Source of the DNA: Jackrogersella multiformis | Lineage: Eukaryota > Ascomycota > Sordariomycetes > Xylariales > Hypoxylaceae | Reading direction: 5' to 3' | DNA length: 64,000 bases | Assembly: GCA_902806575.1 (NCBI GenBank) | Contig: CADCXD010000013.1 | Location: 248,001 to 312,000, forward strand | Part shown: piece after piece, positions 43,261 to 57,533 of the stretch | Numbering within the stretch: position 1 is the stretch's first letter | Layout of the letters: each line of letters starts with the position of its first letter | The notes under the pieces: model-generated | The model's database searches: none | Told to the model about the DNA's origin: nothing | What the model saw: only the letters and a program-made list of their open reading frames with translations | Position numbers and translations under genes: made by a program

Positions 43261-45267
43261 CATTTAGTACAGGCGATATTATTTTGGCATTAGTGTTTCG
43301 AGGCGGCGGTAGCAGCGACGAGGTTTCGAGGTTCTAGGCGGAGGGAGATTGGCTTGATTGGGAAGAGAATTGGGGTTTGGTGAAATAATTGGTAAAATAA
43401 GGGGATGGGGATTTTGATGGGGCTTGTCTCCAGCTAGATTGAGATTCGGATGGAGATGGGGACGAGATTGGCTTTAGCTAGTAGCACTTTGAGTTAACGC
43501 GGTCGCAGTCGCAGTTGCAGTCACGGTCGTACCTGAACTTAGACCTGAACTCGGACCTGAACTCAGACTTGCACCTGCACCTGCACCTGCACCTGCACCT
43601 GCACTTGCACCTGCACCTACCTGCACCTGCCTGAGCCGTCGATTCAATTTTCAGGTCGTATCCAACCAGCCGGTCTACCTAGGTACTCTAGAAGTAACTT
43701 TAGTAGTAGTATTATTATCACTACCACTACCACTTCCACTTGTAATAGTTATTCCATCTCTATTAGCATCACCATCAACATCAGCATTCTCACTGTCAGT
43801 GTCAACAACCCCGTTCCAACCGCGATTGTGATGAAAAGTATTACTGCTAATGTTCCTATTTTTCTCGATGGTCGAGGCCGAGATGTTCGATCGATATAGA
43901 CCGTATGAGTTATGTTGGCGTTGGTAGTGTTGGAAAGAAACGGAAAGTTGTGGGGGAGGCGATGGTGATTGAAGTCGTGATGTTGGTATCGGCGGTGGGG
44001 GCACCATGCTTTCTTATTACCTACTGCCCTTTACACTAGCAATAACCACCTAGGTACCTAGGTAGTAACGACCAGGTACCAGCAACGACTGCAGAGTCCA
44101 GTTAGATATAAAGCGTGTGAAAGTACAGATTGTACTGTAATTTACAGAATGCAATCTCTGTACCTGGGTACCTAGGTAATAGGGTCAATGCAATAATAGG
44201 TACGCTGTACACTAGGTATCCAGTGCCTTGGGCCAAGCCAACCCCCTATGTTTTCAATGTCCTTTTTTTTCTTGTCTATGGACAGATCGATAAGTAATGC
44301 AACACGGCAAGAAATCCAAAAAAAAATTGCACGACATTACACGACATTGCACGACTCCCTTTTCGCTTTCCTCTAACGGCTAATGAGTTTCCAAAGTTCC
44401 AACTCTTAACAATTACCTTTAGGAGGTATGGTACCTCCTAAGTAGTAGGTACCTTATAGGTAAGGTACGCGATAGAGGATAAAGGTACTAACTTGAAGAC
44501 TTTACCAATCAACGCTGCTACCCCTTTTATCTTTCACCTACAGATTTCACATGTGAGTTCTCTCTTCGCTTCTCTTCGCTTCGAATGAATAATATCCATT
44601 ATTAAGTAAAAAATACCTTAGCTACTTACTTACACACAGGTAATCAAGTTTAATAATATTACTTACCTAGGTATTTAATTAAATATAGGTATTTTGGTAT
44701 ATTAGTAAACCCTAGCGAAAAAGCCTGACATAGCAGTATGAATCTATGATGTGCCTACTTAGGTATGTATTAAAGATATAGCAGCACTTATGTATTCGTA
44801 TTAGATTATACCTACCTGAGGTAGCTTCACTTTTCCATGTTTATTATTAATTAGGTACCTACTACGTAGTACTTACGTTAGTATTTAGGTAGTTCATACT
44901 TTCTGCATGCTTAATAATGGTTAGAACGTCAAGTTCACCATCCGTAAGTTGTATGTTATTGTCACTATTCACGTCGACTAAAGTAATCCCGGGTATACAT
45001 TGGCAGCGAGCTAGCCAAGTAGTTTCAGGTCCAGCTGCAGTTCATCGAACTATACGCCATCTATACGATCGTAGAATGCTCTATCCGCCGGACAACCGAG
45101 TGTTAAACTATGATAATACACGGCGTATATAGCAACAACACGATTCATCGTCATCGGTATCATGATGGAGATCCTGCGGAACCCCCAACTCCACGATATT
45201 TTTATGATATCCTGCCTTAGACCACATATCATGTCTAATCATGCAATCCGCCATCTAGGTGGTCTGA
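43261..45267. other. Intergenic region with CACCTG tandem tract
   Basis: A tandem of CACCTG hexamers grading into GACCTGAACTC-like units spans 43531-43634. TACCTAGGTA palindromes lie at 43677-43687, 44048-44064 and 44162-44178. An open frame at 43675-44007 on the minus strand might be a first exon of the MIT gene but has no recognisable features. The 44400-44900 part is AT-rich. No RNA gene is seen. Confidence 0.5.
43531..43634. repeat. CACCTG/GACCTGAACTC tandem repeat
   Basis: Directly visible tandem hexamers CACCTG (about nine, with one CACTTG and one CACCTA variant) are preceded by three imperfect copies of ACCTGAACTCGG. It lies in the presumed 5' region of the MIT-domain gene. Confidence 0.85.
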
Positions 45268-48200
45268 TCAAAGGCGGCACAGCCTCAGCAACAGCGTCAG
45301 ATTGCTGATGACATGCTCCTCCTGCAGTATAACAGCTTCTGCCGCCCCTTCGCTCGATGAAAAGGGCTCTAGCGGACCACGTACAGTACTCTCAAATTGA
45401 GATTTTCGGGAGGATACCAACGTCTCGAACTGAACATCATCAGGGTTCGAGATGACGCTGTACAGCATACGGACATCATCAGTTGGGACCAGACCAGCTG
45501 TCTTTCGCATCTTCTGCACACGCGTCATAACATCGCGAGCGATTCCATCATCGACAAGCTCCGGGTGCGATGCTGTATCTAAGAGGATGATCATGTCTTC
45601 GGAGAAGGCCGCTTCGTATTGGACGCCCTCATCCTTCATGATGTTCGGGTTATCCTTGGCTATAACTCGCACAATGCTGATGTCGTTACCCTCAAGCTCA
45701 ATCCCCTTGATAGTTATTTTCTTCTCTTTCAGGTATTCCTTAAGTTGCTCCTGGGTTAGATCCGGCAGAGCTTTGCGGACGACTTGCGCATCGCGCTTAA
45801 GCTTTTTGCCTAGAATCGGCCAGTCCACCCGAGCCTCGAGATGAATGCCGTATCGCTCCTCATCGTTCGTCAGGACTACGTCTCTAATATTGAGTTCCTC
45901 TTTGACGTACGTCTGCAGCTCCTCAATATCACTAAGGTGTTGCGCGTCGGCAATGACCACGAGGGTGAGCAGGGGTGTCTTCAACGGAATGGTCTTACGC
46001 TCCCTAGCGGTTCTCGCGAGCTGGATCACATTTTGCATAGCAGACACTTTCCGTTGGATAACCTCGTCGAAGAGAGATTCCTGTACCGTTGGGAATGCGA
46101 GGAAATGCACGCTCTTCTTGTTGGGGAATTCCGAGAGCGCGTCGCCGAGGTAAGGCTGCAGGAGACGATAGATATGCTCCGTAATAAAGGGGGTAAATGG
46201 CGCCAGGGCCCGGACTAGAGTGAATAGCACTTGGCAAAGCGTGTCCAGAGCTGCTTTCGTATCCTCGGCGTTAAGACCAGCAGCACCCTTAAGCCTCTTG
46301 CGGTTGAAGCGAATGTACCAATTCGTCAGGTTGTCGATAACCTGGAGCAAGCGAGGTACGACAGTGTATAAACGGTAACCTATAAAGTTAGTTAAGTACA
46401 GACCGGGCAGGTTGTGGACTCACCAGCCATCTCCTGATCGATGAACCGCAGCATGCTCTGGCAGTCTGCAAGAATCCATCGATCCATGACGTTGGTCGTC
46501 TCCGGAAACTGGGCAACAAAATCATGACCTGTCGTCTTCTTGAATAGGACTGTCTGCTCATAGAAGAAGCGATAGCTATTCCATAAGGGCAAAAGCACCT
46601 TAGCCACCACCTCCTTGACTCCAGCCTCCTTAAAGCGTAAAGGTTCCCCGCGAACAACCGGGGAATTGATAAGATATAGTCGCAGCGCATCAGACCCAAA
46701 TTGATCAATGACGGTTTTAGGATCCGGGTAATTCTTCAAACTTTTGGACATCTTCTTGCCGTCCTCCGCCAAAACCAGGCCATTGACGATAACTGCTCGG
46801 AACGGCGAGACGCCGAAAAGCTTGTTTCCCAAAACAGTCAATGTATAGAACCAACCACCTGATTTAGTCAGTGATAACAGTACCTCGGAGGGGTCTCATG
46901 GCCAAGGGATAAGGAAATCTAGGGACGAGGGAGATACTTACGGGTTTGGTCAAGCCCCTCAGCAATGAAATCTGCAGGGAAATTCCCGTCGTGGAATTCC
47001 TCCGAGTTTTCAAAGGGAAAGTGGTTGGATGCGTAAGGCATGCTACCTGACTCGAACCAGCAATCGAAGACTTCGTCGACGCGACGAAGTTGGCCCTTTC
47101 CCCGTTTAGAGGGGATCGTGATTCCGTCGATCTTGTCTCGGTGGATATCGTCTAAGATGCCAGTATATCCGCTCAACTCTTTGAGCTCGGCAATACTTCC
47201 CACGCAGACAACCTCTTCATAATCTTCGCTAACCCACAATGGGAGTGGTGTACCCCAGTATCGATTTCGAGCAATATTCCAGTCGTGCGCATTAGCGATC
47301 CAGTTGGTAAATCGCTTTTCCTTCACAAAAGAAGGAACCCACGTGGTCGACTCGAGATTGGCGAGCATATCCGGTACGGAGTTAGTAACCCGGATGAACC
47401 AAGAGGAAACAGCTTTCCTGATGAGCTGTGTGTCAGACCGCCAGCAGAACTTGTCCACGTGAGACACTTGAGTCGCAAGTAACAGACGGCCAGTTTCCTT
47501 CAGATCCCGGATGATAGCCTTGTCGGCAGATTTCACATGTTGTCCAGCATACTCAGCCACTTCGGCTGTGAAGAGACCCTTGTCGTCTACCGGACAGGGT
47601 GGCAAGCGCTTTGGGTGTATGAAGCCGGCAGCGACCGCTGCATCATAGTCTTCCTGCCCAAACGCGGGGGCCTGGTGGACAAGACCGGTGCCCTCATCTG
47701 CCTCAACGTAGTCGGCGCCTATGACTTCAAAGCAGTCGGCAAACTGATCGGCGAAGTACGGAAACAAAGGCTCGTATTTCCAACCAATCATGTCCTTGCC
47801 TTTAAGCTTGCCAATGACCTTGTACTTTGCCTTCTTCTTATCCTTATAGAGCATAGAAAGTCCGCTTTCAAGGAGAATATACTGCTTGCCCGAGGCCTCG
47901 TCTAGAATCTCCAGATACTCAAACTCGGGGTGTACGGCGATGAGAAGATTCGACGGCAGGGTCCACGGCGTTGTCGTGTATATGATCAGGGACGAGTTCC
48001 TACCTTTTACGGGAAAAGCGATCAATACCGCGGGATCCTGGGTCGTCTTCTCGTTCTGCTTGGATTCCATGTGACTCAGGGGGGTGCAGAGGGCGGTAGA
48101 GAAGGGCATGATCTGGTAGGCTCGGTATACCTGATCCTTATCAAAGAGCTGCTTGAAAACCCACCAGCAGGATTCCATGAAATTGACATCCATAGATTTA

Positions 48201-48702
48201 TAGTCTTAAGTCGTATCGTTGATCAGTCAGGCTTGTTCAACCCTACCTAAGTATAGGAAAAACAACAGTAACCAAGCTTACCATTGTCAAAATCGATCCA
48301 GCGACCCAGACGCTCGATGGTCTGCCTCCATTCGGCTGCAAACCTCATGACAATAGCTCTGCATTCGGCATTGTACTTTTCGATGCCCATCTGCATCACG
48401 GCATCACGGCCGGACACACCCAAAGTCTTGTCAATCTCATATTCAATCGGAAGGCCGTGCGTATCCCAACCAAATCGGCGGACTACATGGTATCCTTTCA
48501 TGGACCAATATCGAGGTATAATGTCCTTGATCGTGGAGGTGAGAAGATGGCCGTAATGGGGGAGGCCTGTTGCGAAAGGAGGGCCATCGTAGAAGGTGAA
48601 GCGCTGCCGACCTTCGGTAAGCTTCAGTTGCGTTTGGAACGCGTCGATCTCTCGCCAGAAGCGTACAACTTCTTCCTCTGCCAGCGGAAAATTGATGCTC
48701 AT
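45268..48702 (-). CDS. ILS1: Cytosolic isoleucyl-tRNA synthetase
   Basis: This class I synthetase charges tRNA-Ile in the cytosol. Four exons, 48282-48702, 46942-48204, 46424-46858 and 45268-46379, join to 1076 residues, nearly the size of the yeast cytosolic enzyme. The HIGH motif appears as HYGH at 49-52 after FYDGPPFATGLP. The KMSKS motif is exact at 597-601 in LAEDGKKMSKSLKNYPDP. The connective CP1 editing domain includes YTTTPWTLPSNL and the aspartate-containing GTGLVHQAP block. Splicing restores WIDFDNDYKSMD, LDQTRGWFYTL and QEMAGYRLY. An anticodon-binding domain with NWYIRFNRKRLKG and a eukaryotic C-terminal extension follow. No mitochondrial presequence precedes MSINFPLAEEE. The start codon lies about 260 bases from the AT-rich RIP-affected block, so the promoter sits on the compartment border. 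Confidence 0.97.
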
Positions 48703-48960
48703 ATTGACGAAGGATGACGGACTTCGAAGATATAAGCGAATGGAGTAGGAAGAAAAGGACGAGGAAGTTTAGTCACTTACAACTTGAGAAGTAAGTATAC
48801 AGGTAAAACCCCCGCCAAAATATGCGTGACTCAAAAGTAAAAAGGCGCTTAATAAACAGTCATCGACGCGGGGCAATCGCGATAGCTTATCGATACGCAT
48901 TTATGCCTTCAGTAATCCGTACGTAAGGTTACGAGGGGTTATGTTATCTCACGTAACCTT
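48703..48960. promoter_or_regulatory. IleRS promoter at compartment border
   Basis: This is the last stretch of normal composition. It must include the IleRS transcription start and core promoter, because from about 48960 onward the DNA is nearly all A and T. It contains GTTACGAGGGGTTATGTTATCTCACGTAACC-like inverted sequence (ACGTAAGGTTACG and CACGTAACC halves) at 48915-48970, shown here only in parts. Confidence 0.5.
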
Positions 48961-51900
48961 GAATTACGTAAGTGTAAAAATCTTCGTATTTATTTCTTCG
49001 TTTTATTTTTTTAATTAATTAAAATTATTTTATTTTATTTTATAACGAAATAAATAATTTAATTTAATTTTATAAAAGTTTTTATATTAAATGAAAATAT
49101 ATATTTTATACTTTAAATTAAATAAATAAAATAAAGATTTTTAGTTTTTATTTTATTTTTTACTTATTTTAAAATAACGGAAAAATTATTAATTTTATAT
49201 ATTAAAATATAGTTTATAAAATTCGTATTAAATTAATATTTAATAAAAGTTTTTTAATTAAAATTAATTATATTAAATTATATTATTATTATTTATATTT
49301 TAAACGTATAATATATTTTATTAATAATTTATTAATACGATTTATTTTACGATTATATATATAATTTTTATTACTATATTTTCTTTCGATTTTTTATTTT
49401 TATTAATCTTTTAAACGTTAAAATTTTAAATTATTATTTAATTATAAATTTTATAAGTTTTTAACGAGCGATTTATTTAATTTATTAAATTTTTAAAATT
49501 TTTTATTAATTTTTAATATTATATTTACGTTACGTATTTTTTATTATTTAAATTTATTTAAATTTAAAATAAAAATCTCGTATTTATAAAAAAAATTTAT
49601 TATTATAATAAGATGTTTTTTATTACTTATTATATTTTTATATTAATTTTATAACTTTTCAAAATTTTTAAAGCGTAAAATTTATAAAAAAATTTACGCG
49701 TATTAACTTAAAACGGTTAATTTTACTTTAATTTTTTATATAAAAATACTTATAATATTTTTAATAAAAAAGTCTTTTTAATATTTATATTTTTTATATA
49801 CTTTTATATTATATTAATATAATTTTTTTTTTTATATATTAATATTACTAAATTTTATAATTAAAAATAACTAAATAAAATAAAATATTTAAAATTAAAA
49901 ACGATACTTTCGATTTTTTTAAATTAGTTTAATTAAAAAAAAAGTTAAATTTATAATAATATTAATTAATAATAAAATTATATTTATAAAAATTAAAATA
50001 TATAAACGTATAAAAAAAAATTTAATAAAACGTAAGCTTTTATTTTAAATTTAAAAAATCGTTTTAAAAATAAAAATATAATTATTACCTTAAAAATAAA
50101 TATAATAAATAAATAAATAAAATTATTATTATAAAGAAATAATAATAAAAATTTATTATTTATAAATAAAATAAAACTTATAACGTTAATTTATTTATTT
50201 ATAAATTAATTTTAATTTTTTATAAAACTTAAAAGAAATAACGTTAAAATATTCGATTTAAAGCCTAAAAATCTTTAAAATTACGAATTTATTATTAATA
50301 AATAAAATATTATTTTTATAAATATATATATATTTATTAATTGCGTTAATTTTTTTATAAAAATTTTATTATTAAATATAATAACGAAAAATTATTTTTC
50401 GTATTTTTCTTTACTTTATTAAACGAAATATTATAATATTGATAAAATAACGAATTTATTTTTATTAAACGCAAATAAAAACAAACCATTAAATTAAATT
50501 AAATATTTAAATATTTAAAAAAAGATTTTTACTTAAATTTAAATATAACGTTTATTTTATTTATATTTATTATATTAAACGTTATAAAATTAATTAAAAG
50601 TAATAATATTATTTATATATATATTTAAAAATTTTTAATACGTTTATACTTATAAAATAATAAAATTAAAAAATTAAAATTAAAATAAAATTATTATAAT
50701 TATTTAAATTAATATATTTTTAAAATTTTATGTAAAGTTAAAATTATGTATAAATAATAATTAATAAAGTTTTAATTAATATTATTTATATAATAATTGA
50801 AATTATAGAAACGATAATTAAAACCGTCGAAATAATAATTAAAATGATTAAAACGATTATAAAAATAATTAACGAAATAATTAAAAAATGAATATCGAAA
50901 TAACAATTATAAATAAAATTATCGTAACGATTAATAAAACGATTATTAAAATAACGATTAAAAAAACTAACGAAAAAATAAAAGATAAAATTAAAATATT
51001 AATCGCGATAAAAATTATAAAAAATATATATATTAAATAAATAAAAGTAATTTTTTTTTACGTTATTTATAAAAAAAATTTCGGATAATTTAAAATTAAA
51101 TATTAACTTTAATTATATTAATATTACATTTAATATTATTATAATTTATAAATATTATTAAAGAATTATTTATATAAATAAAGCGATAATATAAATGTAA
51201 ATATATTTTTAACTTTATTTTAAAAATCGTTAAAATATTATTTAAAATAAATTTCAATTACCGAATGTATAATTATTATTAAAAAAATTTACCATTTTAA
51301 AATAAATTATTTTAATATATTTATACTTATAAAAACGTTAAATAAGATATTTATTAAATATTTTAAAAAATAAAAAAGTGTAAAAAATACGTAATTTTTA
51401 TAAAAAAATTAACTTTTATTATTAATTTTTTAGACGATGTATTCTTATTGAATTATATATATTCATATATTAAAATATATATCGATTTAAATATAAATTA
51501 AATAAAAGTTATTTAATAAATTATATTTATTCTTTATACTTTAAGAATAAATAAAAATAATTTAATTTATAAAGTTAAAATAAATTATTAAAAACGAAAT
51601 AAAATTTAACTTATTAATTAATAATAATTTATTTAACTTATATAAAGTAAATATTTATTATAAAATTAAATAATTTTAAAATAACTTTTAAAATATAAAT
51701 TCATAATTATATATACGTTTATAAAATAATAAATAAACAAAAAATAATTATTATTTTTAAATAAAATCTTTATATATTTATAAATTATAAATTTTTATTA
51801 TTTATTTAAATTTTTTTTATAATAGCGTATAATATAATTATACATATTATTATAAACGTAAAAACTTTACGTATAATAATAATTATTATCGTTTTTTAAT

Positions 51901-54730
51901 ATATAAAACGAATTTTATAAAATTAATTATTAACGAGTTAAATAAATTAAACTTTATTTCGTTAATAAATATTATATTTATTATAATTTAAAAATTATAA
52001 AAATTATTAATATTATATTAAAAAACGTTATTAAAAAAAATTAAAAATCTTTAATGTATATATTATTTTTAAAATTAAAAACTTATAAATTTATTTAAAC
52101 GTATTGTTTTAAACGAAATATATATATATATATTAAAAATAATATATTTATTATATAATTAATAAATTTCATTAAATGTTTTTTATTATTATAAAGAAAT
52201 TAAAAAATTATACGTATTTTCGAAGATAATTAAATAAAATTTTTATTTATAAATAAATAATAAAATTACATATTTAATTTTAATTTTTTTTTTACATAAA
52301 ATATATAACGTTTTATATAAATAAAATTGTATAAAATAAATTAATAAACTTAACTTTTTTATTTATTGAATATTTATTATATAATATATCGTTTATAATA
52401 TTTAAAAATAATATATAATAATTAATTTATAAAATATACATTAAATTATTATATTAAATAATTATTTGTTATAATTATAATTTAAAATTATTGTTTTTTT
52501 AAAATAAATATTATATTATTATAATTAATATAATAATTTTTCTATTAATTTTCAATATATAAAAACTTTTATAATTATTTTATAATAATAATTTATAATC
52601 GTATTAATTAAAAAAATTTATTTTTTAATATATGTTTTAAAGTATATAAATAAAATATTTTATTTATATATAATATATATTAAAACGTTTATTAACGATA
52701 TTATAATTCTTTTTAGATTTTATTAAAAAATATTTTACTTATTTAAAATTAATATTTAATTTTTTTAATAAAAAAAGAATTTTTATATTTTTAAAAAAAA
52801 TCCTTTTTAAAATATTTATTCGTAAAACTTTTAAATTTTTAAATTAACGCTTTTAATATATTTATAATTAAAAATTGTTTATTTATAATTAAAATTTTTG
52901 CTTTTTTTTAATAATTAAAAGCTTTTAAATAATATTTAAATATAATCGGCTTCTTTTAAACGTTTATTTTATATTATACTTAATTTATAAAATCTTTTTA
53001 AACGTAAAAAATGGCTTTTTTTACGAAAAAGAAATTTAAAAAAATATAAAATAATTATCTCGAAAAAAAATATATTATTAATTAACTTATTATAATTTTA
53101 TTAACGTTAAATTAATATTTTTTAAAACGTTTTAAAACGTTTTTTATTATAAATAAATATTATATTATTATAATTTAAATAAAATATTTTTTTATAAATA
53201 AATAAATCGTTTCAATAAAAATTTAATGTAATAACTTTTTATTTAAAAAACGACTTTATATAAACGTTAAAAAAACTATTTTTACTTAATAAGTTTAATT
53301 AATTATATTCTTTAATTAATATTGATTTAAAGTAAAAATATATTATAATTTATCGAAATTAAAAATAACTTATTTAATATAAATAATAAAAAAACTTTAA
53401 ATTATAATTTTAATAAATTATATTATAATAAAAAGATTATAAATTAAATTACCTTAAATATATTTTTTATAAATTACGTTAATCAATAATTAATTTATTT
53501 ATTTACATATTTATTATAATACGTTATATAAATTTATTATCTATCCGAACGATTAAATTTCGTACTCGATATGTTAAATTGTTTAAAAATGCTTTAAAAT
53601 ATAAAAAATATAAATTATAATATTAATAAATGAATTTAATATTTAATTTTTAATTACGTATAAATAATCGTAAAAGTCGTAATAAATAATTCTTGTAAAT
53701 AATAATTTAAATAAACGTATAAAAAAATATAAACCTTTTTATAATTATAATAAATATTAAAATTCTTAATAGTACATTTACGGATAATTCTTTATAATTT
53801 AATTAGTTATTTAAAATTATTAATAATTTATTATATAACGTTATTTATAACGATAAACGCCGTTTATATATTTTTATTTAATAATTTAAAAAGTATTAAA
53901 AAGTATTAAAAAGTATATATAATAATAAGTATGATTTTAAATAAAATTATATAATAAAAAACCTAAAAAGTTACGTTTTTAAGTAAAAGTTTTATTTCGT
54001 TAAAAATATTTTTAATATTATATTAATTATTAATTAAATTAAACTTTGCAAATTAAATTAATAAATAATTATTAACTTATATAATTTAAAAACTTTTTAT
54101 TTATATATATTATTATAATAAATTTTATTTTAAAATTTCTTAAAGTAAATAATAAAAAGATTTTATAATAATTAAAATGTAATAAAAAATATTATGATAT
54201 TTATAATTATTATTTATTATTTTTAAATAAATAAATAAACTGTTTAAACGAAAAAATAAAACGATAAAAATTATTATTTATTATTATTATTTTATAAAAT
54301 TAAACTTTAATTAAATTAATTTATTATTGTTTTTTAATAAAATATCAATAACGTAAATTTTAAAATTATTTAATTTATATTTTATAAATAATTGTTTAAT
54401 TTTAAGCTTTTAAAACCTTTAAACGATTTAATTAACGTAAATATTAAATCTTTTATAAATATTTATATTATATAAAAACATTTATATTAAAACGTAAAAT
54501 TTATTATAAAATTTATAATAATAAAAACGAAATAATATTATAATAAAAAATTTAGAATTTAAAAATTTATAATAAAATAAAAGGTTTATTTATAACTTTA
54601 TAGAAAATATTATTTCTTTAAAAAAAAAAAAAAAATTTTTCTCAATAACGTATAAATTTATAAATAATTATTAAATAAATAAAATAATTAATTTATAAAT
54701 TAAACTTATTAAAAAACTAGTACGGACTAG

Positions 54731-54856
54731 TACGGACCTTATAAAGTATGTTTTAATATATAAAATTAATGGTTTTTACGTTATTTTAAAACGGGCGAAA
54801 AATAAAATAAAGATTAAAAATCCTTATCTTATTTATTTAATTTAAGGTATAAAGTA
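54731..54856 (+). repeat. Dispersed direct repeat R1, copy a
   Basis: This is the first of three about 126-bp copies that begin TACGGAC..TTATAARGTATG and run through a TTATTTTAAAACGGGCGA core to AAGGTATAAAGTA. A short tandem CTAGTACGGA at 54718-54737 immediately precedes it. Its end merges into the R4 direct repeat. The other copies are at 57407 and 59457. Confidence 0.85.
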
Positions 54857-54900
54857 TATATTTTTATTTAATGTAAAGACCTTTATAAAGTCGCATTAAA
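54844..54900 (+). repeat. Direct repeat R4, copy a
   Basis: The unit of about 57 bp, AAGTATAAAGTATATAT followed by the near-palindrome TTTAATGTAAA..CTTTATAAAG..GCATTAAA, recurs at 55472-55528. An inverted version of the palindromic half lies at 61014-61049. Confidence 0.75.
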
Positions 54901-55471
54901 AATATATAAGCTTAAAAGTAATCGTATTAAATAAATTAAAATAAAAATCGATAATATATATATATAAATCATGTAAAAAGATTAATTATAAAAATTAAAG
55001 CTAAATTTTCGATTAAATTTTAAACGAAAATAATATTTAAACGATAAGTTTAAGTTTAAGTTTTAATAAAAATATAAATTAATTATTTAAAATTTTAACT
55101 TAACTTATTAATAAAAAATAATTTTTAAAAAGATATAACGTAATTATTAATTATAATAAAATATATATAATTTTAATATTATATTTTCAAGTTTAAATAC
55201 TTATAAAATAGTATCGTTTAAAAAGTTAAATATAATAATAAATTTTAATTATAAATTAATTTATTATTTTAATATATTATATAAAAAAACTTTATTTTTA
55301 TATTAAAATAAAAAGCGTAATAAATAATATTTATAATATAAATACGTTTAAAAAAATCGCATTTTTAAATATATTTAATAAACTTATAATTTTATAACGT
55401 AATATTAAAATCGAAATAATTAAAAAAATCATTAAAAAAAGTATAAATATTTTATAAAAAAAAGCTAATTT

Positions 55472-55528
55472 AAAGTATAAAGTATATATCTTTATTTAAT
55501 GTAAAAGCCTTTATAAGGTTGCATTAAT
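55472..55528 (+). repeat. Direct repeat R4, copy b
   Basis: This is the second copy of the 57-bp unit, 628 bp downstream of the first. It differs at a few positions of C/T or G/A type, as RIP would cause. Confidence 0.75.
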
Positions 55529-57255
55529 ATTATTAAAAAAAGGTAAAAAAATATATTAATTTTATAATTACCGAAGTAAAAGCTTGTTACGATTTAAAAT
55601 ATAACTTTATTTTTTTTTTAAAAAATTAATTTTTTTAAATTATATAAAGATTATATATTATTAAGTAAGTTAATTTATAAATATTTAATATAACGTATCG
55701 GATTGTTTTTAATTTTAAAGTAAATAAATAAATTTATATATAAACTTAAATTACTTAATAATTAATAAATTTATAAAGTTATATTAATAAATTAATTATT
55801 TAAAATTTCGTAAAGAAAAGATTTTTATATAAAATAACGATTATAATTAAGTTAAATTATTATAAAAAGAAACGATAATAATTAAGTGTTATATAAAATC
55901 GAAAAGTTATTAAATCGATAAGTAAATAAGTAAAGAAAACGCTTTATTTTTAAATATTTTATATAATAAAAAGATTATTTATTAACTTTTAATTAATGAT
56001 ATTTAAAACGCTTATTTATCTAAAATATAATAATATTATTAAATGAATATAATAAAAAATACCTTTTATTATTTAATTAATTTCGTATTAAATTAATTAA
56101 TATATAACTTTTTAAAAATATATAAATCTTTAACGATAATTAATCGTAAATAAGTAATAATATATGTTAAATAATAAAATAATAATATATTATTAAATCA
56201 TATTAATAATAACTAATTAATTCTTTTTATTTAATTATTAATCCCACTAAAAAAGTATAAGTAAATTATAAGTTATTAAGTAATTATAATTAAAATAATA
56301 ATTATAATTACTATTAAAGTTTTTACTTAAAAAAAGCTAAATATTTTAATACTTAAATTATAATAAAATCATAATTAAATTAAGAAAAAAAAATATTTTA
56401 ATATAAAAATAACTTATAAATATATTAATATTTATTTTTATTTATATTCTTTATTTATATAAATAATTTTTTTACTTACTTTTATTAAACATTTTTTTAT
56501 TTGTCTTTTATTTTATCATGCTTTTTATAAAGAAATTAATACTTAAGCTTTTTAAAACTTTAATTTAAAAATATAAATTTATAAAACGAAACTATTAATT
56601 AAAAAATGTAAATTATTATTAAAATATCTTTTAAAATCCTTAATAAAAATATATTTAAGGTATTTTAAATTAATTAAAACGTAAATAAAAGCGTTAAGCC
56701 TTTCTTAAAAGAGTTATATAATAAGTTAAAATTAATTAAATTAAATTAATTAATATATAAGAACGATAATATAAAGCTAGAGTTTTAAAAGGTTATAATT
56801 AATAAAATAACGATTATAATAATTAATAATAATAATAATAGATAAATAAAATCTTAATAAATATCGTTAAAGTTATAACGATTATAAAAAATACGCGTAA
56901 TATTTTTATAAATTATAACAATAATATTATAAAAATTAAATCGTAATTAATATAACTTATTATATTTATTATCGTAATTATATTAAAAATTAAAAGATTA
57001 ATTCTCGTAATTAAATTAATTACGTTTATTATTAAAAAATCGATGGTAATATTAATTAAAATTTCGATACTTATATTATTAAAAATTAAATTTATAATAA
57101 AAACGTAAATACTTATTAAATTTAATAATTTACGCTTTATTAATAATAATAACGATAATGAAAAAACGATATAAATATATTTAATATATGTATTAAATGT
57201 TAAAAATTAATTTATAATTAATAAACACGTTAGTTTTTTAAAAAAAATTATTAAA

Positions 57256-57405
57256 AGTTATAATTATATAATTTATGTTTAAAATAGTAACTTATACGTT
57301 AAAAATGATCCGTGCTTTATACTTATTAACTTTACTTTAAGATATTAACTTTGCTTTAATTTTTAAGAATAATAATTATTTTAAAACCTTTATTTTAACT
57401 TAATG
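57256..57405 (+). repeat. Direct repeat R2, copy a
   Basis: About 150 bp starting AGTTATAATTATATAATTTATG matches 61969-62120 with many C-to-T and G-to-A differences. It ends at the R1b start. Confidence 0.75.
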
Positions 57406-57406
57406 A

Positions 57407-57533
57407 TACGGACTTTATAAGGTGTGTTTTAATATATAAGATTAATAATTTTTCCGTTATTTTAAAACGGGCGAGAAATAAGATAAGGATTAAAAGTCCT
57501 TATCTTATCTATTTAATTTAAAGTATAAGGTAT
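57407..57533 (+). repeat. Dispersed direct repeat R1, copy b
   Basis: This second copy contains an exact 12-bp stem with a 7-base loop: ATAAGATAAGGA at 57478-57489 and its complement at 57497-57508. It directly abuts the R2 repeat copy on its left. Confidence 0.85.

Noticed and set aside
43675..44007. 110-codon minus-strand open frame starting MVPPPPIPTSRLQSPSP
   Set aside because: No recognisable domain, compositionally biased, and no clear splice link to the MIT gene, so it is not called as a gene.
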